From: an uncultured Caulobacterales bacterium
GTDB taxonomy: Bacteria > Pseudomonadota > Alphaproteobacteria > Caulobacterales > Caulobacteraceae
NCBI GenBank assembly: GCA_903862425.1
Contig: CAIOYC010000019.1
Span: 100,366 to 164,365, forward strand
DNA length: 64,000 nt
Direction: 5' to 3'
Shown here: in pieces, positions 51,388 to 60,178 of the stretch
How positions within the stretch are numbered: the first letter of the stretch is position 1
How the letters are laid out: each line of letters begins with the position of its first letter
Position numbers and translations under genes: made by a program
The notes under the pieces: generated by a model
Seen by the model: only the letters and a program-made list of their open reading frames with translations
Told to the model about the DNA's origin: nothing
Database searches by the model: none

Positions 51388-52293
51388 ATGGGGCCGCGCC
51401 GTCCACCGCCATTATACGTTATCGCGCCGATGGGGGCCGCTCTGTCGCTGATGGGCGTGGGCTCCGCCCATGCCGGCTCGACCTCGTCCTGCACCAGTTG
51501 CTCGCCTCCCCCCCCGCCGTCCTGCGGTTGCACGCCGACCAGTCACCAGGTGAAGGTGCCGGGCGTCTCCATCAATACGCCGCAGGTCAATATCGGCCTG
51601 CCGTCCGTTGGCGTCGGCTATGCGTCCTCATCGGGCACGGCCACGGCTGAGGCCAGCGCTTCCTCAAACGTTTCCATTTCTGTCTCGACTTCCGGCTCGT
51701 CCTCCACCAGTAGCCAGACCGGCGCGGCCCTGCTCGGCAGCTTTGGCGGGGGAGGCTCTGGTTCCTGGTCGCCGGAGGGCGGCGTCAGCACCGAGATCAG
51801 CGACATCAAGGTTGAGACCACCCAGCCGCCGCCCATTCCCGTGCAGCCGATCTGTCTGGCCTGGAAGGCCGTGGCGCGTCAGATGGCGATCCAGGCCACC
51901 TGCCTGGACGACAAGTCTGTGCCGCACCCGGCTTCGCAGACCTTCCCCGAACGCGCCGTGGCCCCAGGTTATGAGGGCGAGGTATTCCGCTGCATCGCCG
52001 GGGCGCGAATGCAGTACACCCTGGCGGAGTTCTCTGGTCAGGCGGATTTCAATCACGGCCAGACCATCGTCTGCAACAAGGGGGAGTCGCTCTATCACTC
52101 CGCCGCCGGCGCGCTTCAGTGCCGCCCGCAGACCCCGGCGCGGGACTGCAACGAACGCTCCCTGCTCCGTCGCTTCGGCGCGGGCATCAAGGTCATGGCG
52201 GCCTCGGGCCAGCGCGTCTGCACCCAATGGGGACCGCAGACCATCGCGGCCGTCCCCATGCCGGCGCCGCCCGGCCCCGCTGTTCTGAACTAG
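51388..52293 (+). CDS. Secreted cysteine-containing protein of unknown function
   Basis: Not recognised. 301 aa with a signal peptide (to about residue 29, SAHA-GS). Then a Ser/Cys/Pro-rich segment (CTSCSPPPPPSCGC), a Ser/Thr/Gly-rich low-complexity stretch (75-130), and a C-terminal globular domain (about 150-290) with seven or more cysteines in paired spacing, as in disulfide-bonded exported proteins. The AGGAG site 8 bases before ATG supports the start. Lies upstream of cysS by 64 bases. Confidence 0.75.
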   Translation: MGPRRPPPLYVIAPMGAALSLMGVGSAHAGSTSSCTSCSPPPPPSCGCTPTSHQVKVPGVSINTPQVNIGLPSVGVGYASSSGTATAEASASSNVSISVSTSGSSSTSSQTGAALLGSFGGGGSGSWSPEGGVSTEISDIKVETTQPPPIPVQPICLAWKAVARQMAIQATCLDDKSVPHPASQTFPERAVAPGYEGEVFRCIAGARMQYTLAEFSGQADFNHGQTIVCNKGESLYHSAAGALQCRPQTPARDCNERSLLRRFGAGIKVMAASGQRVCTQWGPQTIAAVPMPAPPGPAVLN

Positions 52294-52357
52294 GAAGGGG
52301 CGCCCGCCGGCGCGTCCGCCCTAGCTTCCGTTCACCCTTCGGCGCTAAACACCGCCC

Positions 52358-53773
52358 ATGACCAGACTGCGCCTGCACGACACGCTCACCGGCGAGAAGG
52401 TGGAGTTCGCCCCGCGCGAAGCAACGGATCGGGTGACGCTGTATGTGTGCGGGCCGACGGTCTACAACTTTGCCCACATCGGCAACGCCCGCCCTGTTGT
52501 GGTGTTCGACGTGTTGTTCCGCCTGCTGCAGCGGCTCTATCCGGAGCGCGAGGTGGTCTACGCGCGGAACATCACCGACGTGGACGACAAGATCAACGCA
52601 GCGGCCATCAGCCAGGGCGTCGATATCTCCGTCATCACCGACAAGTACGCTGAGATCTACAACAAGGACATGGCGGCGCTGAACGCGCTGCCGCCCACCC
52701 ACCAGCCCCGCGCCACGGCGCACATGGGCGAGATGACAGCCTTAATCGAGCGCATGCTGGACGACGGTTCGGCTTATGAGGCGGACGGCGAGGTGCTGTT
52801 CGACGTAGGCCGTTACGATGGCGGCACGGGGCGCTACGGCCAGCTCTCCGGCCGCTCGCTCGACGATATGATCGCCGGGGCGCGGGTGGAGGTCGCGGCC
52901 AACAAGCACCACGCCGCCGACTTCGTGCTTTGGAAGCCCTCCAAGCCGGGCGAGCCGGAATGGCCCGGTCCGCGCGGGCTGCCGGGGCGTCCGGGCTGGC
53001 ATATTGAGTGCTCGGCCATGGCGGAGGCGGTGCTCGGCCTGCCCATCGATATCCACGGCGGCGGGCACGACCTGATCTTTCCCCACCACACCAACGAGAT
53101 CGCCCAGTCCTGCGCCGCGCACGGCGCCACCGATCCGCGCGCCTATGCCCGCTATTGGATGCACAACGGCTTCCTCGACTTCTCCGGCGAGAAGATGAGC
53201 AAGAGCCTCGGCAATGTGGTGCTGGTGCACGAGCTCGTGCAGCCCTATCCGGGCGAAGTCATCCGCTGGGCGCTGCTCTCCGGGCACTACCGCTCGCCGC
53301 GGGACTGGACGCCCGACCTCCTGGATCAGAGCCGCAAGGCGCTCGACCGGCTCTATGGTGTGCTGCAGCGAGCGGAAGATATCGAGCCGGCGCGGACGGT
53401 GGCGGCAGGCGCGCTCGACGCGCTCACCGACGACCTCAACACGCCCGGCGCGATCGCCGATTTGTTCGCCCTGTCCGGCCGGCTGGAGAAGGCCGTGGCG
53501 GCGAACGACATGAACGAGGCCATGGGAGTGAAGGCAGACTTGCTGCGCCTTGCCGAGGTCATGGGCGTGCTGCAGCAGAATCCGAGCGTCTGGTTCAGGG
53601 GTGGGGCCAACGACGACTTCGCCGCCGAGGTCGAAAGGCTGATTGCCGAGCGTCTGGCCGCGCGCCAGACCAAGAACTGGCCTGAAGCTGATCGCATCCG
53701 CGACCGTCTCACCGAACTCAACGTCGTCGTGATGGACAACCCTACTGGAGCGACCTGGCGGCTGAAAGACTAG
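52358..53773 (+). CDS. cysS: Cysteinyl-tRNA synthetase
   Basis: Class I synthetase of 471 aa that charges tRNA-Cys. Zinc/HIGH region: YVCGPTVYNFAHIGNARP; the anticodon-side KMSKS is KMSKSLGNVVL; DIHGGGHDLIFPHHTNEIAQS has further zinc ligands. Length is typical. Its stop codon overlaps by 4 bases the stop of the convergent DUF1223 gene. Confidence 0.98.
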   Translation: MTRLRLHDTLTGEKVEFAPREATDRVTLYVCGPTVYNFAHIGNARPVVVFDVLFRLLQRLYPEREVVYARNITDVDDKINAAAISQGVDISVITDKYAEIYNKDMAALNALPPTHQPRATAHMGEMTALIERMLDDGSAYEADGEVLFDVGRYDGGTGRYGQLSGRSLDDMIAGARVEVAANKHHAADFVLWKPSKPGEPEWPGPRGLPGRPGWHIECSAMAEAVLGLPIDIHGGGHDLIFPHHTNEIAQSCAAHGATDPRAYARYWMHNGFLDFSGEKMSKSLGNVVLVHELVQPYPGEVIRWALLSGHYRSPRDWTPDLLDQSRKALDRLYGVLQRAEDIEPARTVAAGALDALTDDLNTPGAIADLFALSGRLEKAVAANDMNEAMGVKADLLRLAEVMGVLQQNPSVWFRGGANDDFAAEVERLIAERLAARQTKNWPEADRIRDRLTELNVVVMDNPTGATWRLKD

Positions 53774-54453
53774 CCTCGCGCGGCGGCCAGGATCGGGCCT
53801 GCGCCTTTGGTCTGGACGAGGACGGCGGTGGAAAGGCCGGGCGTGGCGGGCGGCAGGTTGAAATGAGCGGCCTGGCCAGTCCAGCCGCCGAGCCGCAATA
53901 GCGCCTTGACCACATTCTTGTGCGGCAGGGTGCGGCCGTTGTTCTCGCCCGCCTTGACGGGGACCTGCACTACACGCGGATCATAGCTAACGAGCCAGAC
54001 GTCGGCCGGGGCGGCGGGGACCTTGCCGGCGCCCACCTCGACCCCGCCGCTTGATAAGGTCAGAGCTGGCCCGGTAATCTGTTCACGAGCGATCAGGCGC
54101 TCGATCTCGGGAAGGACATTGCCAACCACATCGGCCTTGCCGTCCACCACCACCTGCGGGGTGAAGGGGCCGTCGTGCTTGAGCGAGTGGGCATAGGCCA
54201 CCTGCCGGTCCGTATAGGCGGGGTTGGCGAAGGTGTCCTTCCAGCCGAGCTGGTCCCAGTAGGTGACCCCGAAGGACAGGGCTAGGACGTCTGGCCGGTT
54301 CGACAGCACCGCTACATTGTCGTTGGCGGGCGGGCAGGACGAGCAGCCCTGCGAGGTGAACAATTCCACCACCGAAAGGCGGGGGGCAGGCTGGGCGAAA
54401 GCGGGCAGCGCGATGGCCAGGCTGACGAGGAGGGGTAGGGCTAAGCGGATCAT
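53770..54453 (-). CDS. DUF1223 thioredoxin-like exported protein
   Basis: DUF1223 protein of 227 aa with a signal peptide (residues 1-20, cleavage near AFA-QP). FTSQGCSSCPPAND is a thioredoxin-type CxxC active site, and FTPQVVVDGKADVVG and VRTLPHKNVVKAL-type blocks match the family. It is divergent from the SigF gene and has its own GTAACC-N16-CGGA promoter, which suggests it belongs to the SigF regulon, perhaps as a periplasmic metal or thiol stress protein. Confidence 0.9.
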   Translation of the reverse strand: MIRLALPLLVSLAIALPAFAQPAPRLSVVELFTSQGCSSCPPANDNVAVLSNRPDVLALSFGVTYWDQLGWKDTFANPAYTDRQVAYAHSLKHDGPFTPQVVVDGKADVVGNVLPEIERLIAREQITGPALTLSSGGVEVGAGKVPAAPADVWLVSYDPRVVQVPVKAGENNGRTLPHKNVVKALLRLGGWTGQAAHFNLPPATPGLSTAVLVQTKGAGPILAAARG

Positions 54454-54483
54454 GAGAGGGTTCCGATCTGGGTTGACCTGAAG

Positions 54484-54509
54484 TCCGGCCCGGCACGAAC
54501 GATGGTTAC
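54484..54509 (-). promoter_or_regulatory. SigF-type promoter of DUF1223 gene
   Basis: Minus strand GTAACC (54509-54504), 16-base spacer, CGGA (54487-54484), 31 bases before the ATG. The Caulobacter SigF consensus is GTAACC-N16-CGAA; this is one mismatch away. Confidence 0.7.
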
Positions 54510-54554
54510 ACGCCACTCCAACACAGGTTTCACTCGCCAGCCAAAGCAGGACAT

Positions 54555-54580
54555 GTAACCAAAAGGGCCGCACGAGCGCA
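54555..54580 (+). promoter_or_regulatory. SigF-type autoregulatory promoter of sigF
   Basis: GTAACC (54555-54560), 16-base spacer, CGCA (54577-54580), 12 bases before the sigF GTG start. One mismatch to GTAACC-N16-CGAA. With the mirror-image site at 54484-54509 it gives two divergent promoters 45 bases apart. Confidence 0.7.
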
Positions 54581-54592
54581 TTCATCGGAGAC

Positions 54593-55153
54593 GTGGTGAT
54601 CGAGGCCGAAGCGGCATTGCGAGCCTTGATGCTCAGGGCGCTGAAGGGCGATACGCGCGCCTATGCCGATCTGTTGGCCCAACTCACCCGTCATCTGCGC
54701 GCCTATTACGGCCGCAGGCTATCGGCCGCGCCCGAGGATGCGGAAGACCTCGTTCAGGAGACCCTCATCGCCATGCATCGGCGTCGCGACAGCTACGACC
54801 CGAACCAGCCGCTCACGGCATGGGTCTACGCGATCGCGCGCTACCGGTTGATCGACCACTATCGGCGCAGCAAGGTACGGGCGACGGTGCCGCTGGAAGA
54901 CGCCGGGGCCCTGTTCGCCGCCGACGAGGTGGAGCCAGCCATGGCGCGCCGCGACGTTTCGCGTCTGCTGGATCGCCTGCCTGCTGCCCGCGCCGCGCTG
55001 ATCCGCGCCACCAAGATCGAAGGCCTGACCAATGCCGAGGCGGGCGAGGCGGTGGGGCTTAGCGAAGGGGCGGTGAAGGTCAATGTCCATCGCGGATTGA
55101 AGGCCTTGTCGATGAAGCCCCGTGCGGATGCTGGCGGGGAGGCGGGCGAGTGA
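54593..55153 (+). CDS. sigF: ECF sigma factor SigF
   Basis: Extracytoplasmic-function sigma factor of 186 aa. Region 2 includes DAEDLVQETLIAMHRRRDSYDPNQPLTAWVYAIARYRLIDHYRR; region 4 is LPAARAALIRATKIEGLTNAEAGEAVGLSEGAVKVNVHRGLK. Start is GTG at 54593 (or the next GTG), with CGGAG upstream. The following gene encodes its DUF1109 anti-sigma factor. In Caulobacter crescentus this sigma factor responds to chromium and cadmium; the same stress role is likely here. Confidence 0.93.
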   Translation: MVIEAEAALRALMLRALKGDTRAYADLLAQLTRHLRAYYGRRLSAAPEDAEDLVQETLIAMHRRRDSYDPNQPLTAWVYAIARYRLIDHYRRSKVRATVPLEDAGALFAADEVEPAMARRDVSRLLDRLPAARAALIRATKIEGLTNAEAGEAVGLSEGAVKVNVHRGLKALSMKPRADAGGEAGE

Positions 55154-55791
55154 AGACCGACGATCTGATCTCCGCCCTGTCCGAACGGCTTGAGCCCACC
55201 TCGCCGCGCGCGCCGCTGTGGGCCATGGCGCTGTGGATCGTCGGCGGGCTCGCCGTATCCGCCGCGCTGATGCTCACCGTGCTCGGTCTTCGGCCCGACT
55301 TCATGACGGCCATGGGCACCGGCATGTTCTGGACTAAGTTCACCTACACATTGGCCCTTGGCGGCATCGGGCTATGGCTCGCGGAGCGGATGGGCAGGCC
55401 GGGTGTGCAGATTGGGCGCCCGGCGCGGATGCTGCAGTCCCTCGTGATCGGCTTCATCGTGCTGGCCGCGATCCGATACTTCACCGCCCCAGCCGCCGAT
55501 CACGCCCGAATGCTGATGGGTCATTCGGCGCGGCTTTGCCCTTGCTACATCCTCGCCTTGTCGGTCCCGCTGCTGCTTGCGACCCTTGTGGCCATGCGTC
55601 GGCTGGCCCCGACCAATCCCACCCTGACCGGCTTCGCCGCCGGCCTGGCGGCGGGCGGGATGGCGGCCTTCGTCTATGCTTTCTCGTGCAATGAGAGCGC
55701 CATGCCCTTCGTCGCCGCCTGGTACACCCTGCCCGTCCTGATCTGTGGACTGGTCGGCGCGGTGATCGGACGGTTCGCCCTGCGCTGGTGA
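55150..55791 (+). CDS. nrsF: NrsF anti-sigma factor (DUF1109)
   Basis: Integral membrane protein of 213 aa with six hydrophobic segments, DUF1109 family. The N-terminus KTDDLISALSERLEP is the cytoplasmic sigma-binding part. Conserved periplasmic cysteine region ARLCPCY near residue 130 is the metal-sensing site in the Caulobacter protein. GTGA overlap with sigF, so both are translated together; NrsF holds SigF inactive until stress. Confidence 0.93.
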   Translation: MKTDDLISALSERLEPTSPRAPLWAMALWIVGGLAVSAALMLTVLGLRPDFMTAMGTGMFWTKFTYTLALGGIGLWLAERMGRPGVQIGRPARMLQSLVIGFIVLAAIRYFTAPAADHARMLMGHSARLCPCYILALSVPLLLATLVAMRRLAPTNPTLTGFAAGLAAGGMAAFVYAFSCNESAMPFVAAWYTLPVLICGLVGAVIGRFALRW

Positions 55792-55829
55792 GCTTCCCAA
55801 TCGGCTCGTGAATTTCTACATATCAGGCC

Positions 55830-56417
55830 ATGAGTTTCCGGATCGAACATCGTATCGGCGTCGCGGCCCCCCCCTCTGAGGTGTGGGAGCTGGTCTATGA
55901 CCTCGAGGGCTGGAAGGACTGGACGGACCTCTATTCGGCCGCCAGCGGCAGGATCGCGATCGGCGAGACCCTGCGTTTCACTTTCCAGATCGGCGAGCGT
56001 GCGCCCATGAATATCGAGGGTCTGGTCTATGACTGGGTGCCCGAGGCCCAGCTCGCCTGGCGGGTCAAGCTGCCTGCGCGCATCAACACTCTGCGCTATG
56101 TGGAGATCGAGAAGCTGACCGAGACCAGCTGTGTTCTATCCAACGGCGACTACTATTCCGGTCTCGGGACCATGTTCATGGACAAGCCCTTGCGCCGCGA
56201 CATCCGCGCCGCCTTCGCTCGTATGAACGAGAACGCCAAGCGTATCTGCGAGGCACGCTTCATCGAGAAGGGCGGCGTGATGGAGCCGGCCACGGGGCAG
56301 TCGGATGCGGATATGGTGATCCAGCCGCTTCGCCCCACGGTCATCGGCGGAAAGCCCTGGGGCTTCGGTAAGAGCGGCGGCTTCGGCCCACGTCTGAACA
56401 CGCCAGCCGGTCGGTGA
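55830..56417 (+). CDS. SRPBCC (START-like) domain protein
   Basis: Polyketide cyclase/START-like fold of 195 aa with an N-terminal RIEHRIGVAAPPSEVWELVYDLEGWKDW typical of SRPBCC ligand-binding domains and YVEIEKLTETSCVLSNGDYYSG in the beta sheet. The last 50 residues extend beyond the fold. It is 7 bases before the IscU-like gene. Ligand unknown. Confidence 0.85.
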   Translation: MSFRIEHRIGVAAPPSEVWELVYDLEGWKDWTDLYSAASGRIAIGETLRFTFQIGERAPMNIEGLVYDWVPEAQLAWRVKLPARINTLRYVEIEKLTETSCVLSNGDYYSGLGTMFMDKPLRRDIRAAFARMNENAKRICEARFIEKGGVMEPATGQSDADMVIQPLRPTVIGGKPWGFGKSGGFGPRLNTPAGR

Positions 56418-56424
56418 GGCGCCG

Positions 56425-56886
56425 ATGATCGACGCCCTCTATTCCGACAAGATCCTCGGCCTCGCCGCCAACATGCCCCGCGCGGGGCGCCTGGCGCAGC
56501 CCGACGCTTCGGCGGAACGAACATCGAAGCTCTGCGGCAGCCGGATTCTCGTCGATGTGACCATGGAAGGCGACCGGGTGGCCGACTTCGCCCAGGACGT
56601 GAAGGCGTGCGCACTGGGGCAAGCGTCCGCCGCCATCCTTGGTCAGCACGTAGTCGGCGCGAGCCTTGGCGAGTTGGAGTTGGCCCGCGATGCGCTTTCG
56701 ACTATGCTGAAGGCAGATGGCTCGCCTCCCGTGGGCCGATTTGCGGACCTCGCCGTGCTTCAACCGGTGAAAGACTATCCGGCCCGTCATGCCTCCACGC
56801 TGCTCGCGTTTGAGGCGGTGGTTGCTGCTGCTCGCGAAGCCCAGGCGGCCAACAAGACTCGAACTAGTCTCGCCGTCGCGGGTTGA
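56425..56886 (+). CDS. Iron-sulfur cluster assembly scaffold protein (IscU/NifU N-terminal type)
   Basis: IscU-like fold of 153 aa with [18 protein letters not shown] and the helix [13 protein letters not shown] containing a scaffold cysteine. [11 protein letters not shown] carries another. The standard third cysteine is less clear, so this may be a diverged scaffold rather than the main IscU/SufU. Tightly linked to the SRPBCC gene upstream and followed by yidD after 52 bases. Confidence 0.85.
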   Translation: MIDALYSDKILGLAANMPRAGRLAQPDASAERTSKLCGSRILVDVTMEGDRVADFAQDVKACALGQASAAILGQHVVGASLGELELARDALSTMLKADGSPPVGRFADLAVLQPVKDYPARHASTLLAFEAVVAAAREAQAANKTRTSLAVAG

Positions 56887-56938
56887 TCGGGGCTTCGCAC
56901 GTGCGATAAGCCCGCGATCCGTTCGGGCCCATGACGGC

Positions 56939-57214
56939 ATGTCCTCTTTCTACGAACGCAGCATCAGAGCGTTGCTCCGCGTCTACAAGCTGACCTTGTC
57001 GCCCCACTTCGGACGGCAATGCCGGTTTCTTCCGACCTGTTCGGAATTTGCGGCCGAAGCCCTGATCGTACACGGACCGTGGCGCGGCTCCGCGCTCGCC
57101 GTGGGTCGCGTGTGCCGATGCAGTCCCTGGGGCGGTTCCGGATACGATCCGGTCCCCCCGCTCAAGAATCCGAAGTCGCGCCGCAAGGGCGGCGACTTCA
57201 CCTGTGAAAGCTAG
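56939..57214 (+). CDS. yidD: Membrane protein insertion efficiency factor YidD
   Basis: YidD of 91 aa, peripheral membrane protein aiding YidC-dependent insertion. [34 protein letters not shown] (three conserved Cys in the full block) and [16 protein letters not shown] are diagnostic. The ATG at 56939 removes an upstream non-family stretch. thrS starts 4 bases after its stop, so they are cotranscribed; yidD is more often next to rpmH/rnpA. Confidence 0.95.
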   Translation: MSSFYERSIRALLRVYKLTLSPHFGRQCRFLPTCSEFAAEALIVHGPWRGSALAVGRVCRCSPWGGSGYDPVPPLKNPKSRRKGGDFTCES

Positions 57215-57218
57215 ACCG

Positions 57219-59144
57219 ATGCAACTGCAATTTCCCGACGGGGCCAAGCGAGACTACGAGACGGGCATTACGGCGCGCGCGGTGGCGGAGGGTATCTCGC
57301 CTTCGCTGGCCAAGCGCGCGGCGCTGGCGCGGATCGACGGTCATCTGCGCGATCTCGACCGGCCCATCGAGGGCGACGCCAGGATCGAATTCCTCATGCG
57401 CGACGATCCCGCCGTGCTCGACACCATCCGCCACGATACGAGCCACGTGATGGCCGAAGCGGTGCAGGAGCTCTTCCCGGGCACGCAGGTCACCATCGGC
57501 CCAGCCATCGAGGACGGTTTCTATTACGACTTTGCCCGCGAGACGCCGTTCTCGCTGGAGGACCTGCCGAAGATCGAGCAGCGCATGCGCGAGATCGTCG
57601 ATCGCGACGAGAAGATCACGCGCGAGGTCTGGGACCGTAACGAGGCGATCAAGCACTTCGAGGCGATCGGCGAGGCCTATAAGGCCGAGATCATCACCGA
57701 TCTGCCCGAGAGCGAGACGATCACGGTCTATCGCCAGGGCAACTGGAAGGATCTCTGCCTTGGCCCGCACCTGCCCTCCACCAAGATGGTCGGCAAGGCG
57801 TTCAAACTGACGAAGCTGGCCGGTGCTTACTGGCGCGGTGATCACCGCAACGCCCAGCTTCAGCGGATCTACGGCACGGCCTGGGCCACGCAGGCGGACC
57901 TCGACGCCTATCTCCTTCGACTGGAGGAGGCGGAGAAGCGCGACCACCGCAAGCTCGGCCGTTCCATGGACCTCTTCCACATGCAGGAAGAGGGGCGGGG
58001 CATGGTGTTCTGGCACCCCAAGGGCTGGCAGCTGTGGCGCACGCTCGAAGCCTATATGCGTCGCCGCCTCGACGCCGCCGGTTATGTTGAGGTCAAGACG
58101 CCCCAAGTGCTCGACCGCTCCTTCTGGGAAAAGTCCGGCCACTGGGAGAAGTACCGGCCCAACATGTTCGTCTGCGAGACGGAGGAGGGCGAGGTGCTCT
58201 CGCTCAAACCGATGAACTGTCCGGGCCACGTGCAGATCTTCGACTACGGTCAGCGCTCCTATCGGGAGCTGCCTCTGCGTATGGCGGAATTCGGCGCCTG
58301 CCACCGCTATGAGCCCTCGGGATCCCTGCACGGGCTGATGCGGGTGCGCGGGTTCACCCAGGATGACGCCCACATCTTCTGCCGCGAGGACCAGATCGTC
58401 GAGGAGACGGCGCGGTTCGTGGAACTGACACGGATGATCCATAAGGATCTCGGCATGGAGACGGCTTACGTCAATCTGGCGACGCGTCCGGAGATCAGGG
58501 CGGGTTCGGACGAATTCTGGGACAAGGCCGAAGGCATGCTCGGCGAGGCCGCCCGTCTGGCCGGCGTGAAGCCCGTGATCGCCGAGGGCGACGGGGCCTT
58601 CTACGCCCCCAAGCTCGACTTCATCGTCAAGGACGCAATTGGTCGGGAATGGACCTGCGGCACGCTGCAGCTTGACTACGTACTGCCCGAACGCCTCGGC
58701 GCCGAGTACGTGGCGGAGGATGGCTCCAAGCAGCGGCCGGTGATGCTGCACCGGGCGATCCTCGGCTCGTTTGAACGTTTCATCGGCATCATGATCGAAA
58801 ACTATGCGGGTGCATTCCCGCTCTGGTTAGCCCCGACGCAGGTCGTGGTAGCCACGATCACCTCAGACGCCGAATCCTACGGTCAGCGGGCGGTTGAAAC
58901 GCTGCGGGCAGCGGGGTTGCGCGTCGAAGGTGATTTCCGTAACGAGAAGATCAACTACAAGGTTCGAGAACACAGCGTGGCCAAGGTTCCGGTCATTGCG
59001 GTTGTGGGTAGAAAAGAGGCTGAAACTGGTCAGGTCGCCCTAAGGCGACTAGGCTCGGACGGCCAGCAGATCGTGTCGCTGGAGGAGGCTGCCCGGATTC
59101 TGGGCGCCGAATCCCTGCCGCCCGACTTGCGTGAGAACACCTAG
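57219..59144 (+). CDS. thrS: Threonyl-tRNA synthetase
   Basis: Class II synthetase of 641 aa. TGS domain (about 1-60), editing domain with [11 protein letters not shown] (zinc-like HXXXH), catalytic core with motif 1 [18 protein letters not shown], zinc Cys in [10 protein letters not shown], motif 2 [31 protein letters not shown] and motif 3 [17 protein letters not shown], then an anticodon-binding domain. ATG at 57219 preferred to a GTG at 57204 that overlaps yidD. No T-box leader, as expected outside Firmicutes. Confidence 0.98.
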   Translation: MQLQFPDGAKRDYETGITARAVAEGISPSLAKRAALARIDGHLRDLDRPIEGDARIEFLMRDDPAVLDTIRHDTSHVMAEAVQELFPGTQVTIGPAIEDGFYYDFARETPFSLEDLPKIEQRMREIVDRDEKITREVWDRNEAIKHFEAIGEAYKAEIITDLPESETITVYRQGNWKDLCLGPHLPSTKMVGKAFKLTKLAGAYWRGDHRNAQLQRIYGTAWATQADLDAYLLRLEEAEKRDHRKLGRSMDLFHMQEEGRGMVFWHPKGWQLWRTLEAYMRRRLDAAGYVEVKTPQVLDRSFWEKSGHWEKYRPNMFVCETEEGEVLSLKPMNCPGHVQIFDYGQRSYRELPLRMAEFGACHRYEPSGSLHGLMRVRGFTQDDAHIFCREDQIVEETARFVELTRMIHKDLGMETAYVNLATRPEIRAGSDEFWDKAEGMLGEAARLAGVKPVIAEGDGAFYAPKLDFIVKDAIGREWTCGTLQLDYVLPERLGAEYVAEDGSKQRPVMLHRAILGSFERFIGIMIENYAGAFPLWLAPTQVVVATITSDAESYGQRAVETLRAAGLRVEGDFRNEKINYKVREHSVAKVPVIAVVGRKEAETGQVALRRLGSDGQQIVSLEEAARILGAESLPPDLRENT

Positions 59145-59190
59145 TCCTGGGGGAACAGGGCGGCGGGGGCGAGTAGGGTAAGCGTACTGC

Positions 59191-60141
59191 ATGAATGACG
59201 CTCGCTATGATTTGCACAACATTGTCGCCCTAGCGACAGGGCCCGCAGACGCTCCGCCGGCAGTCAGCGTGGTCATGGTCGTCTACAGGACAGGAGCGCC
59301 CCTGGCGGAGAGCATCCGCCGGGTGCTCGCCGATCAGAGTGCGGACGAATTCGTCCTGATCGACAACGGCTCCTCGCCCGAGGAGGCCGCTTTGATTGAT
59401 GCCGCCGCCAAGCAGGCTCCGCAAATGACTGTGTTGCGTGGGCAGCGCAATGTGGGCTTTGCCCGCGCCGTCAATATGGGCGTCAGCGTTGCGCGCGGCG
59501 ACATGATCGTGGTTTTGAACCCCGACGCCTTCCTGGAGCCGGGCTGCATCCGCGCCTTGCATCGCACTCTTCAAGGGCGGCCCGTCCCCACCCTGGTCGG
59601 GGCGCGGATCATGAATACCGATGGCACCGAACAGCGCGGCGCGCGGCGTGGAGAGGTAACGCCCGTGACCAGCCTGCTCAGTCTCACTGGCCTGGCCAAG
59701 CGGTTCCCCGGCCTGCATGGTTTCGAGGTCCACCACGAGGACGATCCCGCGCCTGATCGCGGGCTTTCTGTCCCCACCATCTCCGGCGCCTGCTTCGCCA
59801 TGCGGAGGAACGACTTCGTCGGTATGGGGGGTATGGATGTCGGCTTCTTCCTCCATGTTGAGGATGTCGATCTATGCTGGCGTGTGCGCCAGGCCGGCGG
59901 GGAAGTGCTGTACGAGCCCCGCGCGCGAGTCACCCACCTCGGCTCCACTAGCCAAGCTTCCCCGCTGAAGGTCGAATATTGGAAAGGCGTGGGGCTCGCC
60001 CGGTATTTCCGCAAACGGGCCGACAACTGGCGGCGTAAGGCCATCGCTGTGAGCCTGACGCCGTTGATCATCGCTGTTTCGGTGTTGCGGCCGGTGCTCC
60101 GCGGTCAGATTTTCAAGGCGCGGGGCGGGTTGCGGTTCTAG
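59191..60141 (+). CDS. Family 2 glycosyltransferase
   Basis: GT2 (GT-A fold) of 316 aa, rhamnosyltransferase-like. VSVVMVVYRTGAPLAESIRR begins the nucleotide-sugar fold, VVLNPDAFLEPGCI carries the metal DxD-type NPD, ISGACFAMRRNDFVGMGG the acceptor side and HVEDVDLCWRVRQAGG the catalytic ED. One C-terminal hydrophobic stretch (about 285-302). Probably adds a sugar to a cell-surface polysaccharide. 46 bases after thrS. Confidence 0.92.
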   Translation: MNDARYDLHNIVALATGPADAPPAVSVVMVVYRTGAPLAESIRRVLADQSADEFVLIDNGSSPEEAALIDAAAKQAPQMTVLRGQRNVGFARAVNMGVSVARGDMIVVLNPDAFLEPGCIRALHRTLQGRPVPTLVGARIMNTDGTEQRGARRGEVTPVTSLLSLTGLAKRFPGLHGFEVHHEDDPAPDRGLSVPTISGACFAMRRNDFVGMGGMDVGFFLHVEDVDLCWRVRQAGGEVLYEPRARVTHLGSTSQASPLKVEYWKGVGLARYFRKRADNWRRKAIAVSLTPLIIAVSVLRPVLRGQIFKARGGLRF

Positions 60142-60178
60142 GGATAGTAGTCTTGATCGCGGAAGGCGGCGGCGAGGG

